From positions 1-37,842 of the forward strand of contig JBAYUG010000024.1 of NCBI GenBank assembly GCA_041675325.1: a stretch of DNA of 37,842 bases. The letters run 5' to 3'. The position numbers were made by a program, and so were the translations under genes. Positions 9,010-16,969 of this stretch are shown piece by piece. Every line of letters begins with the position of its first letter. Position 1 is the first letter of the stretch. Source of the DNA: CAIKZJ01 sp041675325. GTDB taxonomy: Bacteria; Bacteroidota; Ignavibacteria; Tepidaquicellales; Tepidaquicellaceae. The notes under the pieces are model-generated. The model did not search any database. It was not told the origin of the DNA and saw only the letters and a list, made by a program, of their open reading frames with translations.

Positions 9010-11499
9010 TTAGATAAAATTGTGCGAATCGATATCGTAAGTTATCTTCACTGACTTGCTTTGCTTTAAATTTTCCTTAACATGACGGAAGGCATCGATC
9101 ATAAGCCTGCCGTTGACGTCGGTTTTCTTGGACGATTTGACGATGATGTGGAATCTGTACTTATCCTTTACCTTCGAGATTAAAGGTTGTATAACGCTTC
9201 CTATAAAAAGATATTCGGAATACATGAATCCTTTTAGAAGCTTATGAATCTCATTGGCAGTGTGCCTGCATTCTTCATAAACTTTTGACTTCACTTCGAT
9301 TAGGGCAATGCGCGAGAACGGCGGGAAGCCTGCATCTTCGCGCGACTTAATAGTATTACGATAAAAATTACAGTAGTTGTGTTCCCTGACGTTATCAAAG
9401 AGAGCATAATCGTAGTGGCGCGTTTGGATTAGAACCTCTCCCCTCTTATCGCTTCTGCCGCTGCGTCCCGCTACCTGAGTAAGCAGTTGAAATGTTTTCT
9501 CTTCTGCCCTGAAATCAGGAAGAAGCATTCCAATATCAGCATTCACAACGCCGACGAGCGTAACATTCGGAAAGTCAAGCCCCTTCGAAATAATCTGAGT
9601 GCCGACAAGTATATCAATTTCTCCTTTCGCAAATTCATTGAGCACCTTTTGGTATTTAAATTTAGAAGTCATCGTGTCGGAGTCCATGCGTTCGATGTGT
9701 GCCGCCGGGAAAATTGCATTAAGTTCTTCTTCAATCTTCTCAGTTCCTGCGCCGCTTTCGATTAGCTTGGCGCATCCGCATTCAGAGCACTCGGTAATCT
9801 TCTTCTCGGTGAAGCCGCAGATGTGACACTTTAGATAGTCTATGTTCTTGTGATAGGTAAGCGAGATATTGCACCTGAGGCAAAGCTCTATGTGACCGCA
9901 AACGACGCACTCGATATAGGAATGGTAGCCCCTGCGGTTCTGAAGCAGTATAACGCTCTCCTTCCGTTCAATCCTTTTCTTGATTGCGAAAAGTAACTCT
10001 TTAGAAAGGAAGCGCACTCTTGTTTTATCTATAATAATATCGCTTTCGAATCCGTCCGACTTAGCAGGATTCTTCATATCGATTATCTTAACGTAGGGCA
10101 GCGAGGCATCAGTGGCGCGCGTTATCAGCTTCAGTAATTTATACTTGCCTGTTTTTGCATTAAAATATGTTTCAACCGAGGGCGTTGCCGAGCCGAGAAT
10201 AACAACTGCATCGTTCAGCTTAGCGCGGATGATAGCCATGTCCCGTGCGTTGTAACGCGGCGAGTTCTCCTGCTTGTAAGAGGACTCGTGCTCCTCGTCA
10301 ACGACGATGAGACCGATGTTTTTCAAAGGCGCGAAAAGGGCTGAGCGCGGTCCTATGATAATTTTTATCTTCCCTTCCTTGATGCCGATGTAATTGTCGA
10401 GCCGTTCGCCGTCGGAAAGCTTGCTATGTATAACGCCGACGATGCCGCCGAACTTATGTTTGAACCTGCTTATGAGCTGAGGCGTAAGAGAGATTTCAGG
10501 GACGAGGACAATTCCGGTCTTGCCATATTTATTTATAACTTCAAGTAGAACACGGATGTACACCTCGGTCTTTCCGCTTCCTGTTATACCGTGTAGAAGG
10601 TACGGTTGGAAGAGATTCCCTGAAACGCTTTGCATAATGTCGTCAAAGCACTTCTGCTGCTCTTGATTCAGCATCAAGTATTTCTCCTTCTCTTCGAAAA
10701 AGGAATCGGGCTTACGGAATCTTTTGACCTCGAAGCATTCAATCAGCTCTTTCTTTAGAAGTGAATTGATAGTTGATGCGGAAAACTTATACTTCTTTAT
10801 AAGGTCGGCTTGCTCTATCCTATCATTATCAAAAAGTATTTTGAGTAGTTCTTTCTGTCGTTCAATTTTAATCTTATTGCTTGCGAAAACTTCTTCCATG
10901 TCATCACCTTTAAACTTTTTCCTAACGTATTTCGTGAAAGCCTCTGCGGTTACCGATGAATAGGACTGCTTCTTTGCAAGGATGTTGTGCTTAACAAGGT
11001 AATCGATGTAATAAGATAAGTTCGAGCCGAGCTTTTTCTCGAGCTGCTTGCGTGTAAGCGTGCTGCTTTTCGCAGATGACAAAGCATTTACTACATCGTA
11101 AACGACGGGGTTAGGCTTCTTCAAGCCGTTTAGGTTCTTATAGTGTTCGTCGGTTAGATGGTAGAGTACTTCGCTGTGAACAGAAATGTTTTGAGGGATA
11201 AACTGCGAAACAATCTCGCCAATCGGCGACAGGTAGTAATCGGAAATCCACCTCGCAAAGTTAATCATCTCTTGCGTGAGCACAGGTTCCAGGTCAAGAA
11301 CGGAATGCACGCTCTTCAAGTTATCAACTTCGGTTTTATCGGTGACAGCAATCACGAACCCGGTGAGAGTTCTGTTGCCGAACGGCACAAGCACTCTGGA
11401 GCCTGCCTTTAAATCCTTAACAAGATAATCGGGCACAGCATACGTGTAAAGCCCGTCCACATGAGCATCAATGGCAATTTGAGCAAAGATATTTTGCAT
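9010..11499 (-). CDS. priA: Primosomal replication protein N' (PriA helicase)
   Basis: PriA recognises abandoned replication forks, unwinds the lagging strand and starts reloading of the replicative helicase. Its 829 residues show the N-terminal 3'-end/DNA-binding region (1-105), Walker A GITGSGKT (304-311), a DEEH Walker B box (401-404), GSATPS (436-441), and eight zinc-binding cysteines in four CxxC pairs (531/534, 540/543, 558/561, 571/574) inserted between the helicase lobes. Motifs V and VI follow (GTQIISKGLDFP, QVAGRSGRS). About 90 extra residues between the DNA-binding and helicase domains (roughly 130-270) contain a winged-helix-like segment. It is the last gene of a tight operon after the symporter (12-base gap). 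Confidence 0.96.
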   Translation of the reverse strand: MQNIFAQIAIDAHVDGLYTYAVPDYLVKDLKAGSRVLVPFGNRTLTGFVIAVTDKTEVDNLKSVHSVLDLEPVLTQEMINFARWISDYYLSPIGEIVSQFIPQNISVHSEVLYHLTDEHYKNLNGLKKPNPVVYDVVNALSSAKSSTLTRKQLEKKLGSNLSYYIDYLVKHNILAKKQSYSSVTAEAFTKYVRKKFKGDDMEEVFASNKIKIERQKELLKILFDNDRIEQADLIKKYKFSASTINSLLKKELIECFEVKRFRKPDSFFEEKEKYLMLNQEQQKCFDDIMQSVSGNLFQPYLLHGITGSGKTEVYIRVLLEVINKYGKTGIVLVPEISLTPQLISRFKHKFGGIVGVIHSKLSDGERLDNYIGIKEGKIKIIIGPRSALFAPLKNIGLIVVDEEHESSYKQENSPRYNARDMAIIRAKLNDAVVILGSATPSVETYFNAKTGKYKLLKLITRATDASLPYVKIIDMKNPAKSDGFESDIIIDKTRVRFLSKELLFAIKKRIERKESVILLQNRRGYHSYIECVVCGHIELCLRCNISLTYHKNIDYLKCHICGFTEKKITECSECGCAKLIESGAGTEKIEEELNAIFPAAHIERMDSDTMTSKFKYQKVLNEFAKGEIDILVGTQIISKGLDFPNVTLVGVVNADIGMLLPDFRAEEKTFQLLTQVAGRSGRSDKRGEVLIQTRHYDYALFDNVREHNYCNFYRNTIKSREDAGFPPFSRIALIEVKSKVYEECRHTANEIHKLLKGFMYSEYLFIGSVIQPLISKVKDKYRFHIIVKSSKKTDVNGRLMIDAFRHVKENLKQSKSVKITYDIDSHNFI

Positions 11500-11511
11500 C
11501 GGCTAAACTAT

Positions 11512-13005
11512 TTAAACATTAGAGAAAATCTTATTCCTTATGAAGTAAGATACATTAGCAATTGCAAGCGTTACGATTACTCCGATGATAACATACCACG
11601 TATAAGCAATCGTTGTGAAATAAATAACAAAGACCATCGAGACAATGCTAAGCATGAAGCCCCAGATGGCGTCAGTTTGATTCACACGCTTGAAAAAGAG
11701 ACCGAGAAAGAAAGCGCCGAGCAAGCCGCCATAGGTAAAGGAAGCGATTGAGAGACCGATTTCTACGACAGGATTTGTTGAGTCGCGGAAAAGCATCGCT
11801 CCGCCTATAAGGACAACGCCCCAGAAGAGAGTAAATATTTTCGACCAAAAGATTTCTTTAGACCTGAACCTATCCGACTTTACATTTGCAAAAAGGTCAA
11901 GGTAAGTTGAGGAAGCAAGCGAGCTGATTGCGGAAGAAAGTGTGCCCATGGCGGAAGCAAGCACGCCTGCTATTACAAGTCCTGAGATTCCGGTGGGAAG
12001 ATTCTCAACGATGAACTTAGGGAATATCTCGTCGGAGGAAACAAGGTTTAAACCTGTGGAACTAAACACGAGCGACTTGAAGTCTGCGCCCTGATAATAA
12101 GCGTAGAGGCAAAGCCCGAGGAACATAAAGAACGCAAACTGAAAAACAATTAAGGACGCGTCGAGCATTAGCGCCTTTTGGCTGTCCTTCTTGCTTTTGC
12201 AGCCGAGAAGACGCTGAACAAGAAGCTGGTCAGTGCCGTGCGAAGCCATAGTAAGGAAGGTACCTCCAAGCAAACCTCCAAAGATTGTGTAAGGCGACGC
12301 GAGAAACTCTATGAAATTGTTTCCAAAGTTGAAATTAAACACACGGAATTTATCGAGACCGTTTGCCGTTGCATAATAAAATACATCGTCAATACCGTTC
12401 GGCAGTGCGTAGATAGCGACCATCATCGCAGCGACTGCCCCGCCGATGTAAATGAACAACTGAATCACATCCATCGAAACGACAGCCTTTATCCCGCCGA
12501 GATAAGTGTACAGCAGCGTAAAGACACCAATGATGGCGATGCTTGTCGGGTAATCAAGTCCGGTGATTATATGAACCGGGATGGCAGTAGCGAACAGTCT
12601 GACGCCGGAAGCGAGAACCCTTGTGACGATAAAGACTGAAGACGTTAGCTTTCGCAGCTGCTGACCGAAACGCTTCCCAAGAAAATCATAGGCAGTTACG
12701 ATGTCGCCTTTATAATATGCGGGAATGAATATAAGTGTTACGAGCAGACGACCAATAAAGTAACCGATGATGAGCTGCATAAAGGTCATGTCGCTTTTGT
12801 AAGCAAGCCCGGGGATACTGATAAACGTGAGTGTGCTCGTTTCACTTGCAACTATAGAAAAGCCGACTGCCCACCACTTCATTTCTTTACCGCCAAGGAA
12901 GTAATCCCTTGTGGTCTTTTGTTTTCGTGCAGTATAGAAGCCTGCGATAACAGTCCCAAGCAGATAAACGATAACAATTACATAATCAATAACTGAGAAT
13001 TTCAT
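11512..13005 (-). CDS. Sodium:solute symporter (SSS/SLC5 family)
   Basis: A 497-residue inner-membrane protein with about 13 hydrophobic segments. The opening (VIVIVYLLGTVIAGFYTARK, then TTRDYFLGGKEMKWW) and the SETSTLTFISIPG and HGTDQLLVQRLL stretches are signatures of the LeuT-fold SSS family, which couples Na+ entry to uptake of sugars, acids or vitamins. The substrate is unknown. It lies eight bases after the MBL-fold hydrolase gene and twelve before priA, so uptake of the hydrolase substrate or product is possible but unproven. Confidence 0.9.
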   Translation of the reverse strand: MKFSVIDYVIVIVYLLGTVIAGFYTARKQKTTRDYFLGGKEMKWWAVGFSIVASETSTLTFISIPGLAYKSDMTFMQLIIGYFIGRLLVTLIFIPAYYKGDIVTAYDFLGKRFGQQLRKLTSSVFIVTRVLASGVRLFATAIPVHIITGLDYPTSIAIIGVFTLLYTYLGGIKAVVSMDVIQLFIYIGGAVAAMMVAIYALPNGIDDVFYYATANGLDKFRVFNFNFGNNFIEFLASPYTIFGGLLGGTFLTMASHGTDQLLVQRLLGCKSKKDSQKALMLDASLIVFQFAFFMFLGLCLYAYYQGADFKSLVFSSTGLNLVSSDEIFPKFIVENLPTGISGLVIAGVLASAMGTLSSAISSLASSTYLDLFANVKSDRFRSKEIFWSKIFTLFWGVVLIGGAMLFRDSTNPVVEIGLSIASFTYGGLLGAFFLGLFFKRVNQTDAIWGFMLSIVSMVFVIYFTTIAYTWYVIIGVIVTLAIANVSYFIRNKIFSNV

Positions 13006-13013
13006 CTAACAAA

Positions 13014-13859
13014 TTAAATGTTGAACTTATCTTTAAGAAAGTAAGCATCTTCGTATTGACTTATCTTACCGGCTTCAACATAAGGGTCATGCTCGAAAAA
13101 AACAGTGTAGTTATTTACGTATATTTCTTTTAAATACTTTCGCTTCTCTTCAAGTGTTACGAGCGGGAATAAATCATACCCCATGATGTAAGGCAAAGGT
13201 ATGTGCGAAGCCATAGGAATAAGGTCTGCGAGATAGATAAGTGTTTCCTTTTCATCAGAAACTTTAACCATCTGCATACTTCGCGTGTGCCCGTTCACAG
13301 GAAGCAAAGTAATATAATCATCAAACTTGTACTCGTCGTTCACAATCTTCAATTGCTTAGCGTCAATTACGGGCTGATAGTTTACGGGAAAGAAACTTGC
13401 CTTGTCACGGTCAGAGGGATTTAGCGCCCAGTCGAGATGTTTCCCCTGAACGACGTGGAGAGCGTTCTTAAACGTAAGCGCGGGTATCCTATCTTCGTTG
13501 AAGTGAACGGCACCGCCTGCGTGATCGAAGTGGAGATGTGTAAAGATAACGTCAGTGATTTCATCGGGTGTAATGTTCAGCTTTGCGAGACCTTTTTCCA
13601 GAGTGAATTCGGAATAATCAACGCCGTATATCTTATTAAGCTTCTCCGACATCTTATAACCAATGCCCGTGTCAATAAGAATCTTCTTATCTTTGCTTTC
13701 AAGAAGAAGCACGCGCGTGCACATCTCAATTCTATTTGTATCATCAGCGGGATTAGTCCTATTCCATAAAACCTTTGGAACGACACCGAACATCGAGCCG
13801 CCGTCGAGTTTGAAAAGTCCTGCCTGAATTGAGTGTATTTTATAATCGCCTATAAACAT
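13014..13859 (-). CDS. Metallo-beta-lactamase-fold hydrolase, lactonase-like
   Basis: All zinc ligands of the fold are visible in order: H108xH110xD112H113 (THLHFDH), H191 (NGHTRS), D212 (YLADL) and H257 (FEHDP). The arrangement with an N-terminal strand containing a conserved LIDTG (61-65) and a spacing of about 78 residues between HLHFDH and the next His resembles the N-acyl-homoserine-lactonase (AttM/AiiA) branch, but many such proteins hydrolyse other esters or lactones, so no substrate is assigned. No signal peptide is present, so it is probably cytosolic. It is the first gene of the operon with the symporter and priA; the OMP terminator lies just upstream. Confidence 0.87.
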   Translation of the reverse strand: MFIGDYKIHSIQAGLFKLDGGSMFGVVPKVLWNRTNPADDTNRIEMCTRVLLLESKDKKILIDTGIGYKMSEKLNKIYGVDYSEFTLEKGLAKLNITPDEITDVIFTHLHFDHAGGAVHFNEDRIPALTFKNALHVVQGKHLDWALNPSDRDKASFFPVNYQPVIDAKQLKIVNDEYKFDDYITLLPVNGHTRSMQMVKVSDEKETLIYLADLIPMASHIPLPYIMGYDLFPLVTLEEKRKYLKEIYVNNYTVFFEHDPYVEAGKISQYEDAYFLKDKFNI

Positions 13860-13874
13860 TTAATGAATTTAAAT

Positions 13875-13910
13875 TTAAAAACCCGTTATTTACAAAACAA
13901 ATAACGGGTT
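13875..13910 (-). terminator. Rho-independent terminator of the outer-membrane barrel gene
   Basis: A perfect 12-bp stem (AACCCGTTATTT pairing with AAATAACGGGTT) around a seven-base loop. On the minus strand it is followed by a short T-run and an A+T-rich stretch. It lies 21 bases beyond the stop of the barrel gene and before the MBL operon, so it separates the two transcripts. Confidence 0.85.
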
Positions 13911-13931
13911 AATTAAAATCCTGATTACGTA

Positions 13932-14696
13932 TTACAGTGCAAACCTTACACCTGAGAAGAAAGTGAAGTTATTAGTCGTTACTTTTTGTATAGACTCAGT
14001 GCTCATGAGGTTATTCAGTCCGCCATATTTGAAAGTTGTTCCAAAGAGAACGCTGAACGGATAAAGGAATACATAGTTAGCAGTGAGCGTTGCATCAAGT
14101 CCAAGGTCGAAATTCTTATAACCAATATTGCCGTAAGTATTGCTCGGCTGCGAAAGAAGGAAACCCATATAAGGACCGCCGGTAAACCAAAGTCCGACAT
14201 CATCCGAGACCATCCCGCCAATGTTTAACAGAAGCGGTATAGTAAGATAATTAGCCGGTAGATATCCGCTTTTTGCTGAAGTATCCGAGCTTGTGCTTGA
14301 AGTTGTTGAACCTGTAATAGAAGGCTTCTGGAAGCCAAAGCTTTTACCGTCGAAAGAAAGACCGGTTGTGAAATTTAAAATGCCGAATATATTAACGTAT
14401 GCAAGTCCGCCGACTGTATAGCCAAGTTTAGCTTCTTCCTTAACAACTGCACCTGAAGTGGTGGTAATGTTTGGTGTAGTCGAACCAACACCAAGCTGGA
14501 AATCAAGATAGAAGGCGACGGGCTTTCCAGACCTGTAATTAAATTCTTTAAGTGCTTTTTCATGGTCTTGCTTAAATTTAAGATTGACTTTAAATTCGTC
14601 TTGACCAAAAGGTTTCTTCGGGTCTCTTTCTGCGTACGCATTCATTGAGTAAGACAGGACAAGTAATGCGATAAGTAGTTTTGCAAATGCTTTCAT
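13932..14696 (-). CDS. Outer-membrane beta-barrel protein
   Basis: 254 residues with a signal peptide ending AYA near residue 22, a charged KDQ-rich stretch (about 25-60), and then alternating amphipathic strands with aromatic residues (LGYTVGGLAYVNIFGILNF, LWFTGGPYMGFLL), finishing in FFSGVRFAL. This is the pattern of the small OMP/PorT-like barrel proteins common in Bacteroidota. An SD-like GGGAGA precedes the start by about four bases. It follows the ABC-F gene by 17 bases, so it may share its transcript, and ends at a clear terminator. A low-complexity Ser/Thr tract lies near the middle (STTSSTSSDTSAKS). Confidence 0.8.
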   Translation of the reverse strand: MKAFAKLLIALLVLSYSMNAYAERDPKKPFGQDEFKVNLKFKQDHEKALKEFNYRSGKPVAFYLDFQLGVGSTTPNITTTSGAVVKEEAKLGYTVGGLAYVNIFGILNFTTGLSFDGKSFGFQKPSITGSTTSSTSSDTSAKSGYLPANYLTIPLLLNIGGMVSDDVGLWFTGGPYMGFLLSQPSNTYGNIGYKNFDLGLDATLTANYVFLYPFSVLFGTTFKYGGLNNLMSTESIQKVTTNNFTFFSGVRFAL

Positions 14697-14713
14697 TTTA
14701 TCTCCCTTTTATT

Positions 14714-16654
14714 TTATTGTTTATTAAATTCTTCAAGTTTTAATGATTCTGATTCCCAGTCGGCAGTCAGTTTTTCAATCTTATCTGCAATCTCAAGATA
14801 TTCGAATTTAATTTCAACTGCAAAATCAGCGTCTTTATAGAAATCAGTTTTACTCATCTCGTTATCGAGATAGTTCTTTCTGCGCTCGAGGTCTTTCAAT
14901 TGCAGTTCTATTGCAGAAAGCCGCTTCTTAACAGGTGCCGTAAGTTTACTCATTTCTTTACGGCGTTTCTTTGCTTCAATACCTCCCTGATAGTTATTCT
15001 TCACTTCTTTCTTTTCTTCAACATTCTCTTCTTTAACTACATTATCATTCTCAATAACGTTCAAGTATTCGGATGTCTTTCCGAGGTATGTCTTAATTCC
15101 TTTATCTTTGACTTCAATAATCTTTTCAATGATACCGTCGATGAACTCTCTGTCGTGTGACACGATTATAACAGTGCCTTCATACTTTGCGAGTGATGCC
15201 TGCAGAACTTCCTTTGAACGAATATCAAGGTGGTTTGTCGGCTCGTCGAGTATGAGCAGGTTAGAGGGCTCAATAAGCATCTTGGCGAGTGCAAGACGTG
15301 ACTTCTCGCCGCCGGAAAGGACTCCGACCTTTTTAAAAACATCGTCGCCATGAAAAAGAAAGCCGCCGAGAATGTTACGGATTGCTGCCTGAGTTTCAGT
15401 GCTGTTTGCTTCTTCCATTATCTCAAGAGAATTCTTGTCAGGATTCATTTCATCTGCCTGATTCTGTGCAAAGTATTTTGGAATTGCATTGTATCCGTAT
15501 TTAACTACACCGGAATTGTACTTCTCTGTGCCTGCGATGATTCGCGTGAGTGTTGACTTCCCTGCTCCATTCTTTCCGATGATAGCAATCTTTTCGCCAC
15601 GCTCAATTGTAAGGCTGACATTTTCAAGAACATTCTTCTCGTAGTCGTATGTTTTCGTAAGACCATCAATCTCAATCAATAACCTGCCGGAATGAACGGC
15701 GGGCGGAAACTTAAACTTAATCTTTTGTGCTTCATCTTCAAGCTCAACCTTATCAATCTTATCGATCATTTTTATACGGCTTTGAACGGCACGAGCTTTC
15801 GATGCCTTATAGCGAAACCGTTCGATAAACTTTTCTTGTTCCTGTAAATACTTCTGCTGATTCTTAAACTGATTCTCGAGCAATTCCTTCCGCTTGGCTT
15901 TCTCCGCCACGTAAAAGTTATAGTTACCGCTGTAAGTATTCATGTCGCCGTTGTGTATTTCGATTGTCTTGCCGGAAATATTATTAAGAAATTCTTTATC
16001 GTGGGAGACGACGACGATCGCACCTTTATAATTAATAAGATATCTTTCGAACCAGATAAGCGACTCAAAATCGAGATGGTTTGTAGGTTCATCGAGCAAT
16101 AAAACTGTCGGGTTCTGCAGCAAAAGTTTTGAAAGTTCAATCCTCATTTGCCAGCCGCCGCTAAACGTTTCTACATCTTTATCGAACTCCTCCTGTTCAA
16201 ACCCAAGTCCTATAAGTATCTTTTCAACCTGAGACTTAAGCTTATGTCCTTCAAGCAAACTAAACTGATCCTGAAGTTCGGAATACGTCGTAAGAAGGTC
16301 GGTGTAGTCGTCGGTTTCCGTATTTTCGAATGTCTTCATTTCGGCTTCAATCTGGCGGATTTCGTCTTCGATATTCTTTATGCTTTCGACAGAATCATAT
16401 ACCTCATCATACAATTTCTTTCCTTTGAGGCGGACAGTCTCCTGAGGGAGATACCCGATTGTAGAATGCTGTGATTTGATTAATTTACCGCTATCCTGTT
16501 TGAATTGTCCGGCAACAATCTTCAGCAAAGTACTTTTTCCTGCACCATTAACACCAACGAGCGACACCCTATCCTTACCTCCCAGACGCAGATTAACATC
16601 GTCGAGCAGCTTTCGCGTGCCAAAACTAACCGATATATTCTCTAAAATTACCAT
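14714..16654 (-). CDS. ABC-F family ATPase (ribosome-associated, Uup/YdiF-like)
   Basis: Two ABC ATPase domains in one soluble chain with no membrane segments: Walker A GVNGAGKS (34-41) with signature FSGGW (164-168) and LLLDEPTNHLD (185-195), then a basic alpha-helical linker (about 245-305, the P-site tRNA interaction motif region), then Walker A GKNGAGKS (360-367) with LSGGE and a second DEPTNHLD. A charged C-terminal coiled coil (about 560-646) is the extension seen in Uup and YdiF-type members. ABC-F proteins act on the ribosomal E site in translation or drug protection. Which subfamily applies is not settled from sequence alone. It is divergent from the ECF/THEP1-like gene. Confidence 0.93.
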   Translation of the reverse strand: MVILENISVSFGTRKLLDDVNLRLGGKDRVSLVGVNGAGKSTLLKIVAGQFKQDSGKLIKSQHSTIGYLPQETVRLKGKKLYDEVYDSVESIKNIEDEIRQIEAEMKTFENTETDDYTDLLTTYSELQDQFSLLEGHKLKSQVEKILIGLGFEQEEFDKDVETFSGGWQMRIELSKLLLQNPTVLLLDEPTNHLDFESLIWFERYLINYKGAIVVVSHDKEFLNNISGKTIEIHNGDMNTYSGNYNFYVAEKAKRKELLENQFKNQQKYLQEQEKFIERFRYKASKARAVQSRIKMIDKIDKVELEDEAQKIKFKFPPAVHSGRLLIEIDGLTKTYDYEKNVLENVSLTIERGEKIAIIGKNGAGKSTLTRIIAGTEKYNSGVVKYGYNAIPKYFAQNQADEMNPDKNSLEIMEEANSTETQAAIRNILGGFLFHGDDVFKKVGVLSGGEKSRLALAKMLIEPSNLLILDEPTNHLDIRSKEVLQASLAKYEGTVIIVSHDREFIDGIIEKIIEVKDKGIKTYLGKTSEYLNVIENDNVVKEENVEEKKEVKNNYQGGIEAKKRRKEMSKLTAPVKKRLSAIELQLKDLERRKNYLDNEMSKTDFYKDADFAVEIKFEYLEIADKIEKLTADWESESLKLEEFNKQ

Positions 16655-16969
16655 ATAAGCAAGGAAAATAATTAAAATGCAAGGAATTAGAAATGGGAAA
16701 AGGAATAAATATGGCAGGAATCAACGGACTTTTCAGTAAGTGCATCCGTATTTGACAAATAATTCATATACATTCCATATAAGGTCTATATGAAGTCTAT
16801 ATGAGGTCTATATGAAGTCTATATGAAATCAATATAAAATCTATAAGAAGTCTATATGGAACCTAAGACTTTAAATATTTTGATTTATATTTTCATGTTT
16901 TAAGCAATCGTTATTGAGTATTTTGGTTGAAATTAAATAGTAAGTATCAGAGAAAAATCAGATATATGG
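16655..16969. other. 315-bp divergent intergenic region
   Basis: This gap lies between the ABC-F start (minus) and the ECF/THEP1-like start (plus), so it must hold at least two promoters. It contains the 11-bp tandem repeat array described separately and otherwise strongly A+T-rich sequence. I see no open frame, tRNA or terminator in it. Confidence 0.8.
16782..16858. repeat. Seven tandem copies of an 11-bp repeat
   Basis: Consensus AAGTCTATATG. Units start at 16782, 16793, 16804, 16815, 16826, 16837 and 16848. Units 1 and 3 read AGGTCTATATG, units 2, 4 and 7 match the consensus, and units 5 (AAATCAATATA) and 6 (AAATCTATAAG) are degenerate. The preceding bases (AATTCATATAC, then CATTCCATATA) look like older decayed copies. 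The period is close to one helical turn of DNA, so the TATA steps face the same side. It lies about 110 bases before the plus-strand gene and 130 before the minus-strand gene. It could be an array of regulator sites, a bent-DNA element or simple slippage. Confidence 0.9.

Noticed and set aside
12178..12639. Plus-strand open frame of 153 codons inside the symporter gene
   Set aside because: It lies opposite a strong SSS-family gene and its composition (charged, no fold pattern) is that of an antisense frame.
16782..16858. CRISPR array
   Set aside because: Units are 11 bp with no unique spacers between them and no cas gene is present.
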